The notes: generated by a model not told the origin, from the sequence alone. A DNA stretch of 64,000 nt from Vreelandella neptunia (GCF_022489065.1 NZ_JAKVTW010000005.1:176001-240000), one strand, 5' to 3'; counted from the first letter of the stretch, positions 17,272 to 26,126 are shown. Program-made: numbers and translations.

Positions 17272-18387
17272 ATGTCAGTGATCAATACCAACATCACATC
17301 CATGATCGGCCAGCAAAACCTGGGCAAGTCTCAGAGCAGCCTGCAAACATCCATGGAGCGCTTATCTTCAGGCCTACGTATCAACAGTGCCAAGGATGAT
17401 GCGGCCGGTCAGGCCATCGCCAACCGCATGAGCAGTCAGATCACTGGTCTGGCACAAGCGCAGCGTAACGCCAACGACGGTATTTCAGTATCACAAACGG
17501 CGGAAGGCGCGCTGAATCAAATTAACGATAACGTTCAACGTATTCGTGAATTAACGGTTCAAGCCCAAAACGGTACTAACTCTGATAATGACCTGCAGTC
17601 TATCCAGGACGAAATCACTCAGCGTACAACAGAAATCGACCGTATCTCCTCTGAAACCGACTTTAACGGCACAAAGGTTCTAGCGTCTAATCAGAGCATT
17701 GCTATTCAGGTAGGTGCCAACGATGGTGAGGCTATTAGCGTCGGCCTTAAAGAAATCACCACTGAAACCCTCGGTTTGAGTAGTCTGGATGTCACAAAAT
17801 TGCCCAGTGCCCAGGCAGCCTCAGATTTTGCTGGGACCGGAACAGCTGAAGTTCCAGGGACTCCTGCAGTCGGAACTACTGCGGCCGTTCCTACCGTTCC
17901 AGCCACTACGGGTGTACAAGGCTCTTCGTTTGCTGACAGTGTTACAGGCACTGTTGTGCAAAACAGCGATGGTGCTAACTACTTGCGTACGGTTAACGAC
18001 GAAGGAGAAAATCAATACGCGCTGCTAGGTACAGCAAGCGTTGATGCTGATGGTGTTGTTTCTTTTGATAGTACAGGTGCCACTCTGACCACCGTTGAAG
18101 CTAAAGAGGCAGGTCTGACACCGCTGGCGGATATTGATGCTGCACTTAACGAGGTTGATAGCTTGCGCTCTGACTTGGGTGCGGTGCAGAACCGTTTTGA
18201 GTCTGCCATCGATAACTTGAGCACCAACGAAACGAACCTGTCTGCTGCGCGTTCACGTATCGAAGATGCTGACTACGCGGTAGAAGTGGCCAACATGACC
18301 CGCGCGCAGATTCTGCAGCAGGCCGGTACTTCAGTGCTGGCTCAGGCTAATCAGATCCCGCAGAACGTGCTTTCTCTGCTGGGTTAA
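17272..18387 (+). CDS. fliC: Flagellin
   Basis: A 371-residue flagellin. The conserved D0/D1 ends are intact: N-terminal VINTNITSMIGQQNLGKSQ and RLSSGLRINSAKDDAAGQAIANR, C-terminal ARSRIEDADYAVEVANMTR and GTSVLAQANQIPQNVLSLLG. The variable middle (about residues 175-290) contains a Pro/Thr/Ala/Val low-complexity linker (around residues 193-217) and Ser/Thr-rich loops, candidates for O-glycosylation. AAGGAG precedes the ATG. Transcribed from its own sigma-28 promoter; the putative glycosyltransferase gene follows. Confidence 0.96.
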   Translation: MSVINTNITSMIGQQNLGKSQSSLQTSMERLSSGLRINSAKDDAAGQAIANRMSSQITGLAQAQRNANDGISVSQTAEGALNQINDNVQRIRELTVQAQNGTNSDNDLQSIQDEITQRTTEIDRISSETDFNGTKVLASNQSIAIQVGANDGEAISVGLKEITTETLGLSSLDVTKLPSAQAASDFAGTGTAEVPGTPAVGTTAAVPTVPATTGVQGSSFADSVTGTVVQNSDGANYLRTVNDEGENQYALLGTASVDADGVVSFDSTGATLTTVEAKEAGLTPLADIDAALNEVDSLRSDLGAVQNRFESAIDNLSTNETNLSAARSRIEDADYAVEVANMTRAQILQQAGTSVLAQANQIPQNVLSLLG

Positions 18388-18420
18388 TCCACGCCTAGAT
18401 AGGCGAATGTTGTACACAGA

Positions 18421-18444
18421 ACGGGCCCCATTGGGCCCGTTTTC
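18421..18444 (+). terminator. Flagellin terminator
   Basis: ACGGGCCC / GGGCCCGT stem with a short loop and four T. Confidence 0.85.
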
Positions 18445-18550
18445 AATTAATAAAGCCTAAACTTGCCGTTCTGCCCGCTTTTTCCCGGCTTTGCTCTCTC
18501 TTCTGCCAGTTTAGAATCCTCCCTAAGCCCATTCTATCGCGTTGATTATC

Positions 18551-21500
18551 ATGTCCCGAAAAACACAGCTGCTTGCCAAAAACGTTACCATATCCCTCAC
18601 CCAAGCGCGCAAGCAGACTCAGCGTTTTCCCAATGATTCAGCTGCTTGGATACAGCTAGGAGCAGTGCTCAGCCAGCGTAATGAACAGGACAAAGCGTGC
18701 CTGGCGCTGGAGAAAGCGGTGGCACTCGCGCCCAATAGCCACGAAGCCCTTGTGCGGCTGGCCGATGTTGAGCTGCTCCAGCACAAGCCGCTGCAGGCTC
18801 TAGAAAAGCTAGAGCTGGCTCGCGAGATATTACCAGATTCAGTAATCGGCTGGGTGATTACGGCTAAGGTCTACCTGGAGCTCGCTCGGGTAGATAAGGC
18901 GGTTGAATGTGCGCAGTCGGCGGCGCAGCTTGAGCCAAATAACCTGCAAGTATTGGATGTTTTGAGCAGAGCGCTAAGTGCTAGTTATCGCTACGATGAA
19001 GCCATCGATGCCCTTGATCAGCTTATTAAAATGGATCCCCATAACTTCTCGCACTGGAACAATGCGGGTAATTTGCGCCGTGACCTGGGGCTTATTGAGG
19101 AGTCCTACCGTTTCTATCGCAGGGCTGCCGAGATTAATGCCAACAGTGCTATTGCCTATTCAAATCACCTAACCGCAATGCACTACGACCCGATGGCGAG
19201 TCGTGAGGAAATAGCCAAGTTGGCACATGGCTGGGAGCAGCGCTATGCGCCCAGCCATGTGCCGCCTCGCCCGGTGCCTGCTGATCGTCAGCCAAACAAA
19301 CGGCTAAGAGTCGGGATGCTTTCCGATGGGCTTCGCAACCACCCGGTTGGGAAAATGATTGTTCGTTGTCTGGAAAGCCTGGATCCGGCGCAAATTGAAC
19401 TTTACGCTTACACTTCCAGTGCGATGGCCGACAATATCACTGATCGAATCAAGAAAATGACGAGTGCGTGGCAGTCGATTCGTCATATGTCGGACGATGA
19501 CCTTGCCAGCCAATTTCGAGAGGATAAAATTGATATTCTTATCGATCTCTCTGGCCATAATGCTGGGACACGTATGCGTGTTATGGCCATGCAGCCCGCG
19601 CCGCTGCTGGTGAAATGGGTGGGGGGGCTCATTAATACAACGGGTGTTAAAGCCATTGACTACTTAATGAGTGACCACATTGAAACACCCGTTGGCGAGG
19701 ACGAATTTTATACCGAACAGCTCATCCGCTTGCCAGATGACTATATTGTGTTTGACCCACCGGTCAAGCGCCCTGAGATTGCTGAGTTGCCAGCCAACCG
19801 CAACGGTTTTATAACTTTGGCCTGTTTTAATAATCCAACCAAGATCAATAGCGTCACGCTGGCTCGTTGGGCGGCCATCATGCATGATTTGCCCAATTCA
19901 AAACTGCTACTAAAAGGCCGCCCCTACACCAGTGAAACCTTTTGTGAGCGTCTTTATAGCGCGATGGAAGCCGAGGGCATTGAGCGCGACCGGCTAATAA
20001 TTGAGGGCCCGGGCGGCAACTATGAACTGCTTGAAGCCTATAATCGCGCCGATATCGCCCTCGACCCATGGCCTTACTCCGGTGGGTTAACTACCTGCGA
20101 AGCGTTTCTCATGGGCGTGCCAGTGATCACGATGCCTGGCCCAACTTTTGCTGGTCGCCATAGCGCTTCTCACTTGGTTCATGCCGGGATGCCAGAACTG
20201 GTGACCCATAGTTGGGAGGAATATCACGCCCGTGTGCTAGAGCTAGCCAGTGATTTGGAAAGTTTAGCCATCATTCGTCGCAGTTTGCGGCAAGTTCTGC
20301 TTCAATCGCCTGTATGCAATGGCCCCCGCTTCGCTAAGCATTTCACCCAAGCCATGCGCGCCATATGGCAACGCTACTGCGAAGAAAAAGCCCCGGAAGC
20401 GCTGACATTCAGTACATCTGGTGAGTTCTGGTTTGAGGACGATAAAAAGCTGCTGGATATTCACGTAGAAGAGAGGCCCGCCGCTAAAACCGATGAGTTC
20501 CAGTGGGAGCTGAAAGGCAAGCTCGTCGTGATGGATAACAGCGCCAAGCTCATCAAGACCGGCGCGGCCATAAAACTTTCAAAACTTAATGCATTCACCA
20601 TTCTCGTTTTCGACCCGGCAAGCACCCTGCAAGACCCATCGGCTTATGACGAGCATGAACACATCCAGCTTTTTCAACATGCTCTACTAGGTGATGGCCA
20701 GCCGACAAAATTGAACGCTTGCCTAGATCCCGCACTAAGCAGCACGCTTACTCCGCTACGAGAAAACCAACTGCCTGAGCACCGCAGAAAAGGTGCTAAG
20801 GTGCTTGCCCAGTTACCCATCAATACGGTCGCGTTGGATAACATAGAGGGCTTGCCTAGTCTGGATTGGTTCATCCTAGACGAACTGAGTGACGCCGTCG
20901 CCATTCTTGAGCATGGCCACAATAAGCTAAAGGATACGCTGCTTATTCAAGCCCGCGTCGCTTTTCAGCCAACACATGAGCGTCAGCCAAGCCTTGTAGA
21001 GTTACAGCACTGGGCCAGTCGCAATGGTTTCCGTTTTTACTGCTTCATTAACGAGCAGCACCATAGCTATTTGCCGGAGAAAGTGTCTAAGGAAAAGCGC
21101 CTCGCTACCGAACTACAAAGTGCAGATGCCATTTTTCTTCCTAACTTCGCACGCATGGAAGAGCTTACTGAAAATCAATCAATTAAGCTCGCCTTCTTGT
21201 TGTATACGGTGTACGGCATTAAAGATTTGCCTTTTACATTGTTGAAACAAGTAGATGAAGAGAAGGCTGAAAATTATCTGATGGCGGAGGGGATGGTGGG
21301 GATTAGGGCTCCTACTGTTACTTCAGCGAACGATAATAACGGTCTACCAACAAAAGACACACAATCGTTTCCGGTGCCTGATGCACCTTTTATGTCGTCT
21401 GCTGAGCGTGACTTGTTCTTGAAGAGTATAAAGCGGGCAAAACACTATTTTGAATTTGGTTCTGGTGGTTCTACCGTGTGGGCAGTGAGAGAAGGTTTAC

Positions 21501-21946
21501 TGGTGAAGGGCGTGGAAAGCGATGCCAAATGGGTCAACGCTTTGAAGGATAAGTTGGGTGAAAAATGCCAAATCGAAGCAGTCGATATTGGCCCAACTCA
21601 GCAGTGGGGGTTTCCTGTCTCTATGCAGCAAGCACCAGAGTTTTCGACTTACAGTAATGCCATCCATCACCATGACCAAGAGTTCGATTTGATACTTGTC
21701 GATGGACGTTTTCGTGTCGCCTGCACGATGGCCACTATTCAACATATTCTTGAGTACTCAACTGAGCCTCAGGAAGCACGTATTTTCATTCATGACTTTT
21801 GGAATCGGCCCCAATATCATGTTGTTTTGCCGTTTTTGGAAGCAGTGGAAAAAGTAGAGTCTGCAGGGCTTTTCAAAGTGGCCCAAAACGTAAGTAAAGA
21901 GGATGTTGCGACTCTTTGGGAGGAATATAAAGCACAGCCTCAGTGA
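18551..21946 (+). CDS. OGT/SPINDLY-like TPR glycosyltransferase fused to methyltransferase-like domains
   Basis: A 1131-residue multidomain protein. Residues about 15-215 are tetratricopeptide repeats (ALEKAVALAPNSHEALVRLADVEL, SAAQLEPNNLQVLDVLSRAL). About 255-610 is a GT41/O-GlcNAc-transferase-like catalytic region: RLRVGMLSDGLRNHPVGKM, DLSGHNAGTRM, NGFITLACFNNPTKI, LALDPWPYSGGLTTCEAFLMGVPVIT and GRHSASHLVHAGMPEL. About 625-860 looks like a degenerate FkbM-type methyltransferase (TVALDNIEGLPSLDWFILD, then ARNGF-like SRNGFRFYCF). About 945-1131 has a Rossmann-like SAM-binding look (FEFGSGGSTVWAV, GVESDAKWV, LILVDGRFRV). Directly after the flagellin, so probably a flagellin modification enzyme. 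ATG at 18551 preferred over the TTG at 18542. Confidence 0.8.
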   Translation: MSRKTQLLAKNVTISLTQARKQTQRFPNDSAAWIQLGAVLSQRNEQDKACLALEKAVALAPNSHEALVRLADVELLQHKPLQALEKLELAREILPDSVIGWVITAKVYLELARVDKAVECAQSAAQLEPNNLQVLDVLSRALSASYRYDEAIDALDQLIKMDPHNFSHWNNAGNLRRDLGLIEESYRFYRRAAEINANSAIAYSNHLTAMHYDPMASREEIAKLAHGWEQRYAPSHVPPRPVPADRQPNKRLRVGMLSDGLRNHPVGKMIVRCLESLDPAQIELYAYTSSAMADNITDRIKKMTSAWQSIRHMSDDDLASQFREDKIDILIDLSGHNAGTRMRVMAMQPAPLLVKWVGGLINTTGVKAIDYLMSDHIETPVGEDEFYTEQLIRLPDDYIVFDPPVKRPEIAELPANRNGFITLACFNNPTKINSVTLARWAAIMHDLPNSKLLLKGRPYTSETFCERLYSAMEAEGIERDRLIIEGPGGNYELLEAYNRADIALDPWPYSGGLTTCEAFLMGVPVITMPGPTFAGRHSASHLVHAGMPELVTHSWEEYHARVLELASDLESLAIIRRSLRQVLLQSPVCNGPRFAKHFTQAMRAIWQRYCEEKAPEALTFSTSGEFWFEDDKKLLDIHVEERPAAKTDEFQWELKGKLVVMDNSAKLIKTGAAIKLSKLNAFTILVFDPASTLQDPSAYDEHEHIQLFQHALLGDGQPTKLNACLDPALSSTLTPLRENQLPEHRRKGAKVLAQLPINTVALDNIEGLPSLDWFILDELSDAVAILEHGHNKLKDTLLIQARVAFQPTHERQPSLVELQHWASRNGFRFYCFINEQHHSYLPEKVSKEKRLATELQSADAIFLPNFARMEELTENQSIKLAFLLYTVYGIKDLPFTLLKQVDEEKAENYLMAEGMVGIRAPTVTSANDNNGLPTKDTQSFPVPDAPFMSSAERDLFLKSIKRAKHYFEFGSGGSTVWAVREGLLVKGVESDAKWVNALKDKLGEKCQIEAVDIGPTQQWGFPVSMQQAPEFSTYSNAIHHHDQEFDLILVDGRFRVACTMATIQHILEYSTEPQEARIFIHDFWNRPQYHVVLPFLEAVEKVESAGLFKVAQNVSKEDVATLWEEYKAQPQ

Positions 21947-22353
21947 TAGGTACGTATTCTTATTTATCAAATTTTAAAGCGTTCTATGCATGTGCGGTTC
22001 AGGAATAAGTGTCACCCGCAAAGTATAGCGCGTAATAAATGAGCTATAAGGGGTTATCGAAGATACTCAAGCCATGCAAATGCCTTGATGAAACAGACAT
22101 GAACGAAGACTAACAAAGAGGCTGTTGGTCATTCTGGCTGATACCGTTAAGCAGCAACGTGAACATACGTTGGCGCTGCTATTTTTTTGTTGCTATTTAC
22201 CACAGGGTTTCGTTTCTCTCAGAAGCCTCTGCTAATTTATTAGCTTGCTAAAGTTGACCTTCCCGCTTCTCTTCGTTATTAAGTAAGTTATAGTGAGCCT
22301 CAGGGAATGATAATAATTCAGCTCACGTATTCTTACTTGGCGGGGAAACCACA
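21947..22353 (+). other. Intergenic region after the glycosyltransferase
   Basis: No gene of credible composition. It contains one terminator-like hairpin (22150-22188) and, from about 22260, the AT-rich upstream region of the next gene. No clear sigma-70 boxes could be assigned. Confidence 0.4.
22150..22188 (+). terminator. Terminator-like hairpin
   Basis: AGCAGCAACGT and ACGTTGGCGCTGCT pair with a small bulge, followed by A and seven T. Likely ends transcription of the flagellar glycosyltransferase gene. Confidence 0.65.
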
Positions 22354-23043
22354 ATGGATCCGCATAAACTGGCGGTAACGTTAGCTATCGCAGCAGGCTG
22401 GCTAAGTTTCAACAGCCTTATCATTTGCATATATTTTTTACTAAGTGGCAGAGGCGTGCTGGAAAGTGGGATGTGGAGAGGTGGGGAGTGGCTAAAGCTT
22501 GGAAAGCCATTCGCTCCTAACGATAAAAGCATCGAATTGCCCGTTCACCCCTCTACTGCCGCTGCGCAGGTGAATACCTCCTCTACGCTACCTGAACAAA
22601 ATAGCGTAGAGGAGGTAGCCCCTGAACAGGATGAGGCTGATGAATACAGTGCGGCGCATGTGCTTTTTGTCATGTATAGCCAGCCCGATATTGCGGTCAA
22701 TAAAAAGCTTCAGCTGTGCTTACAAAAATGGGAGGCGCATTACGAGACCGATTTGCAGGTATACAGCGTGCCTGGGGTTACACCCCAAAATTCTCTGCGC
22801 GTTGCCAATGCTTACCCGCCTGGTGTGATGCCTGTGATGGAATCGTTTCAACAAGCAGATAATCTGATCCGTGGTGTGAGCGTGATTCTCAAAAAGCCTA
22901 AGCGCAAACGCGGATTTGATAAGGTTCAGTTGGAAAAGCTTATCACGTTTACTCAAGAGCTAGCTGCGCTTGGAGGTGAGATATTGGATGCCCAGCGCCA
23001 AGCGGCCACCTCGGAAACGTTTTACGCTATACGGCACAAGTAG
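22354..23043 (+). CDS. Membrane-anchored protein with ZipA-like C-terminal domain
   Basis: A 229-residue protein with one N-terminal transmembrane helix (about residues 7-30), an acidic Gln/Glu/Thr-rich linker (about 60-105), and a C-terminal globular domain. That domain ends FDKVQLEKLITFTQELAALGGEILDAQRQA, and has SLRVANAYPPGVMP. Both resemble the FtsZ-binding domain of ZipA (VANM-PG and LA-LGG-LD patterns) as I remember it, with the same anchor-linker-domain layout, though it is shorter than ZipA. A true cell-division role is inference. The linker DNA contains a perfect 16-bp inverted repeat (22575-22617). Confidence 0.6.
   Translation: MDPHKLAVTLAIAAGWLSFNSLIICIYFLLSGRGVLESGMWRGGEWLKLGKPFAPNDKSIELPVHPSTAAAQVNTSSTLPEQNSVEEVAPEQDEADEYSAAHVLFVMYSQPDIAVNKKLQLCLQKWEAHYETDLQVYSVPGVTPQNSLRVANAYPPGVMPVMESFQQADNLIRGVSVILKKPKRKRGFDKVQLEKLITFTQELAALGGEILDAQRQAATSETFYAIRHK
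22575..22617. repeat. Perfect 16-bp inverted repeat inside a coding linker
   Basis: TACCTCCTCTACGCTA (22575-22590) and its exact complement TAGCGTAGAGGAGGTA (22602-22617) with an 11-base loop, in the linker of the ZipA-like gene. No T-run on either side. Confidence 0.8.
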
Positions 23044-23073
23044 CCGTCAGAGTGAGTTGTATATTCTAATAAA

Positions 23074-23105
23074 GAATAAAAAATATTGTTAATATTCTTT
23101 TATTC
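23074..23105. promoter_or_regulatory. AT-rich inverted repeat upstream of the ABC importer
   Basis: GAATAAAA and TTTTATTC flank an AATATT-GTT-AATATT core, giving a long AT-rich dyad 64 bases before the binding-protein gene. It could be an operator (the GAAT...ATTC pattern recalls ArgR-type boxes) or a weak terminator of the upstream gene. Unresolved. Confidence 0.35.
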
Positions 23106-23168
23106 GCTTTTGGCGCAGGGGTAAGATATGTCCAATAGCGTTGAGTATAGCCAAAAGGAATAAAACCG

Positions 23169-23939
23169 ATGCCACTAACACGCACGTTTAATCTTACTTT
23201 AGCCGCGCTCTCGCTGAGTGTTGCCAGTGGTTTGTTCGCCGCTTCTGCCCAAGCCGATACGCTACGTGTGGGTATGTCCGGCGGTTATTTCCCCTTTACG
23301 TTTGTAGAACAGGACGAGCTTAAAGGCTTTGAAGTTGATGTCATGAACGCCGTGGGCGAGCTTTCAGGCGATGACATTGAATTTGTGACGGCAAGTTTTT
23401 CAGGCTTGGCAGGTATGCTTGAATCGGGCCGTATCGATACCATTGCCAATCAGATCACGATCACCCCAGAGCGTGAAGCGAAGTATGTATTCACCGCACC
23501 TTATGTATACGACGGCGCGCAAGTTGTCGTGCGGGCGGGCAATGACGCTATCAAGGGGGTCGAGGATCTATCTGGTAAAAGCGTTGCGGTGAACCTGGGG
23601 TCTAACTATGAGCAGCTTTTGCAAGAGTTACCCAATGCCGATGAAATCGATATTCGTACTTATGAATCCAACATCGAGCAAGATGTGGCCTTGGGCCGGG
23701 TCGAGGCGTTTGTGATGGATCGCGTGAGCGCTACGCAGGTCATTAAAGAGAAAGGCTTACCATTAGAACTGGCTGGCCAGCCGTTCTCGACCATTGAGAA
23801 CGCACTGCCGTTCCGCGATGACGAGGCGGGCCGTGAACAGCGCGACCGCGTTGATGCAGCGCTTTCTGAGTTGCGCGATAATGGCGATCTGCGTGAGATA
23901 TCAGAAAAATGGTTCGATACTGATATCACTCAGCCTTAA
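23169..23939 (+). CDS. Amino acid (cystine-type) ABC transporter substrate-binding protein
   Basis: A 256-residue periplasmic binding protein with a signal peptide (ending AASAQA). The family-3 solute-binding fold shows YFPFTFVE, GFEVDVMNAV, IANQITITPEREAKYVFTAPY, VNLGSNYEQ, IRTYESN and EKWFDTDIT, which match TcyJ/FliY-type cystine receptors best by eye. The NQITIT and GSNYE elements bind the ligand carboxylate and amine in this family. Cystine specificity is inference. First gene of a three-gene importer; a hairpin lies between it and the permease gene. Confidence 0.85.
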   Translation: MPLTRTFNLTLAALSLSVASGLFAASAQADTLRVGMSGGYFPFTFVEQDELKGFEVDVMNAVGELSGDDIEFVTASFSGLAGMLESGRIDTIANQITITPEREAKYVFTAPYVYDGAQVVVRAGNDAIKGVEDLSGKSVAVNLGSNYEQLLQELPNADEIDIRTYESNIEQDVALGRVEAFVMDRVSATQVIKEKGLPLELAGQPFSTIENALPFRDDEAGREQRDRVDAALSELRDNGDLREISEKWFDTDITQP

Positions 23940-23960
23940 CGCCTGACCTGATCCGTTTAA

Positions 23961-23991
23961 CGCGGCCGTGGCATTGCCACGGCCGTTTGCT
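23961..23991 (+). terminator. Intra-operon GC-rich hairpin
   Basis: CGGCCGTGGC / GCCACGGCCG 10-bp stem with a 4-base loop between the binding-protein and permease genes, with only three T after it. Such hairpins typically protect the upstream mRNA or attenuate the downstream genes so that binding protein is made in excess. Confidence 0.6.
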
Positions 23992-24021
23992 TATAAGCGA
24001 TTTAGCCTATGTTTAATTATC

Positions 24022-24690
24022 ATGCTTAACCTCGAATATATGTGGGGGCTGTTGCCGGTTCTGCTGCGCTATTTGCCACTCACGTTACAAATGGCGACCA
24101 TCGCCATGTTCTTTGCGCTGATACTGGCGTGCCTGCTGGCGGTGGTTCGCGTATCGAAAGTACCGGTATTAAACGCGTTTTCGATGCTGTTTATCTCGTT
24201 TTTTCGCGGTACGCCGCTGCTGGTTCAGCTATTTCTTTTCTACTACGGCTTACCTCAGTTGGTGGAGGCGTTGGTGGCGATCAATGGCGTAACGGCGGCA
24301 GTGCTAGGGCTAACGCTGCATTTTTCGGCCTATATGGCGGAGTCTATTCGTGCGGCGATTGTTGGGATTGATCGCAGCCAGACCGAAGCGGCGCTCTCCA
24401 TCGGCATGACCCAGTCGCAGTTAATGCGCCGCATCATTCTGCCCCAGGCAACCCGCGTGGCCACCCCAACGCTGATGAACTACTTCATCGATATGATTAA
24501 AGCGACCTCGTTGGCCTTTACGCTGGGGGTCACTGAACTCATGGGCGCTACGCAAAAAGAAGCCGCAGGCAGCTTTCTCTATCTAGAGGCATTCTTGCTG
24601 GTGGCGCTGATTTATTGGGCGATCGTTGAGGTGCTTTCCTGGGGTCAGCGTCGGTTAGAAATTTATCTGAATAAGGCCTATCAACGATGA
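24022..24690 (+). CDS. Amino acid ABC transporter permease
   Basis: A 222-residue HisM/GlnP-type permease with about five transmembrane helices. It begins LEYMWGLLPVLLRYLPLTLQM and carries the EAA-like loop (EAALSIGMTQSQLMRRIILPQATRVATPTLMNYF) that contacts the ATPase. I chose ATG 24022 over 23968, because the longer start would begin inside the inter-gene hairpin. Overlaps the ATPase gene by 4 bases. Confidence 0.88.
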   Translation: MLNLEYMWGLLPVLLRYLPLTLQMATIAMFFALILACLLAVVRVSKVPVLNAFSMLFISFFRGTPLLVQLFLFYYGLPQLVEALVAINGVTAAVLGLTLHFSAYMAESIRAAIVGIDRSQTEAALSIGMTQSQLMRRIILPQATRVATPTLMNYFIDMIKATSLAFTLGVTELMGATQKEAAGSFLYLEAFLLVALIYWAIVEVLSWGQRRLEIYLNKAYQR

Positions 24691-25442
24691 TTTCGCTGCA
24701 AGGCATCACCAAACGGTTTGGCGCCCATACGGTGTTTGAAGATATCGATTTGAGCCTTTCCCAGGGCGAGATTATCGTCATCATCGGCCCTTCCGGTACG
24801 GGTAAATCGACACTGCTGCGCTGTATTAATTTTCTTGAAAAGCCCGATGCGGGGCGCTTAACCGTCGGCGATTTGAGTGTTGATACTCAGCGTGCCAGCC
24901 GTGCAGACATTTTGGCGCTGCGTCGGCGTACTGCATTTGTGTTTCAGAACTACGGCCTGTTCGCCAATAAAACCGCGCTGGAGAATATCAGCGAAGGCAT
25001 GATCGTGGTGGATAAGCTGCCTAAAGCCAAAGCCCATGCGCGGGCTAGGGAAATTCTTGAGCGCATTGGTCTGGCGGATAAAGCAGATGCGTACCCGGCT
25101 TCGCTCTCAGGTGGTCAGCAGCAGCGGGTCGGTATTGGTCGGGCCATGGCAGCCAATGCCGATGTGATCCTGTTTGATGAGCCTACCTCTTCCCTTGACC
25201 CGCAGTGGGTAGAAGAGGTGCTGAGTTTGATGAAGCAACTGGCAGTAGAGCGTCAGACCATGATTGTGGTGACTCACGAGATGCAGTTCGCTCGGGATGT
25301 GGCAGATCGCGTGGTGTTTATGGACGAAGGCGGCATCGTTGAACAAGCGCCGCCAGAGGAGTTGTTCACTGCCCCCAAAGATGAGCGAACGCGTCACTTC
25401 TTGCGCAAAATTTTAGCGCCGACTGGGCAGGCGGTGCCTTGA
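24687..25442 (+). CDS. Amino acid ABC transporter ATP-binding protein
   Basis: A 251-residue ATPase of the polar amino acid importer family: Walker A GPSGTGKST, Q-loop in VFQNYGLF, signature LSGGQQQRVGIGRAMA, Walker B VILFDEPTSSLDP, switch His in VVTHEMQFARDVADRV. ATG overlaps the permease stop. Completes the importer with the two preceding genes. Confidence 0.92.
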   Translation: MISLQGITKRFGAHTVFEDIDLSLSQGEIIVIIGPSGTGKSTLLRCINFLEKPDAGRLTVGDLSVDTQRASRADILALRRRTAFVFQNYGLFANKTALENISEGMIVVDKLPKAKAHARAREILERIGLADKADAYPASLSGGQQQRVGIGRAMAANADVILFDEPTSSLDPQWVEEVLSLMKQLAVERQTMIVVTHEMQFARDVADRVVFMDEGGIVEQAPPEELFTAPKDERTRHFLRKILAPTGQAVP

Positions 25443-25723
25443 GATGAAGCGATGGTAGTTGAACCCCTTTGAGTACATTGACAACTGCTAGCAAGCACGC
25501 ATGGTGCGTGATAGACTATGCCATCCTCTCAGACAAGACCCGTAGATGGGCAGCCTTATTTAACTGCCTGTGATACGTTTTGGTAGGCTGAATCACCTGC
25601 CAAATCAATCGGTTATTAAAGTGTCATGTTGTGGAAATGTCGTGCTGCATTGGCGCAGCCGACGAAACATATTTAATTTCGTTGTCGTTTTTCGACAACC
25701 TTTATTCTCCAAGGAGATACCCT

Positions 25724-25990
25724 GTGGCGAACAGCAAGCAAGCTCGCAAGCGCGCCCGCCAGGCCGAGAACCGTCGCGTCCTGAAATCCAGCCAGCGCAG
25801 CATGGTCCGCACCTACATCAAGCGTGTAGTGAAAGCGATCGGCACCGGCGACCACGCTAAGGCAATGGAAGAGTTCAAGGCCATGCAGCCGGTCGTTGAC
25901 CGTATTGCAGACAAAGACGTGCTGTCTAAGAAGAAAGCAGCTCGCCTGAAGAGCCGTTTGAACAAGCGTATTAAGGCACTGGCGGCGTAA
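25724..25990 (+). CDS. rpsT: 30S ribosomal protein S20
   Basis: An 88-residue, Lys/Arg/Ala-rich protein starting (M)ANSKQARKRARQAENRR, the S20 signature, and ending RLNKRIKALAA. It binds the 16S rRNA 5' domain. The start is GTG at 25724 with an AAGGAGA site; weak start codons are usual for rpsT, which is autoregulated at translation. A longer frame from 25631 would add unrelated residues and is rejected. Followed at once by a strong terminator; the gene is thus a single unit ahead of murJ. Confidence 0.96.
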   Translation: MANSKQARKRARQAENRRVLKSSQRSMVRTYIKRVVKAIGTGDHAKAMEEFKAMQPVVDRIADKDVLSKKKAARLKSRLNKRIKALAA

Positions 25991-26005
25991 GCCGGCAGGC
26001 GCCAT

Positions 26006-26032
26006 AAAAAACCGGCTGCGGCCGGTTTTTTT
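26006..26032 (+). terminator. rpsT terminator
   Basis: AAAAACCGGC / GCCGGTTTTTTT stem with a short loop, T-run of seven. Confidence 0.9.
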
Positions 26033-26057
26033 GTGTCTGGATGTTTTTTGCTCGATG

Positions 26058-26122
26058 GTTCTTCTAGGCGGTTTTTCTAGATAGTTTTTCTAGATGATTT
26101 TTCTGGATAGTTTTTCTGGACA
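26058..26122 (+). repeat. 13-bp tandem repeat array before and into the murJ frame
   Basis: Four contiguous 13-bp units related to GTTTTTCTAGATA (26071-26083, 26084-26096, 26097-26109, 26110-26122), preceded by a more diverged unit at 26058-26070 and perhaps a 15-bp variant before that. The array runs from just after the rpsT terminator to 4 bases before the favoured murJ ATG. The unit length is not a multiple of three, and the early copies carry TAG stops. Confidence 0.85.
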
Positions 26123-26126
26123 GCTC

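Noticed and set aside
25477..25520. TTGACA upstream of rpsT as its -35 box
   Set aside because: No -10 box at 16-18 bases; the nearest TAGACT is 28 bases away.
26071..26122. CRISPR-like array
   Set aside because: The 13-bp units are contiguous with no spacers; it is a simple tandem repeat.
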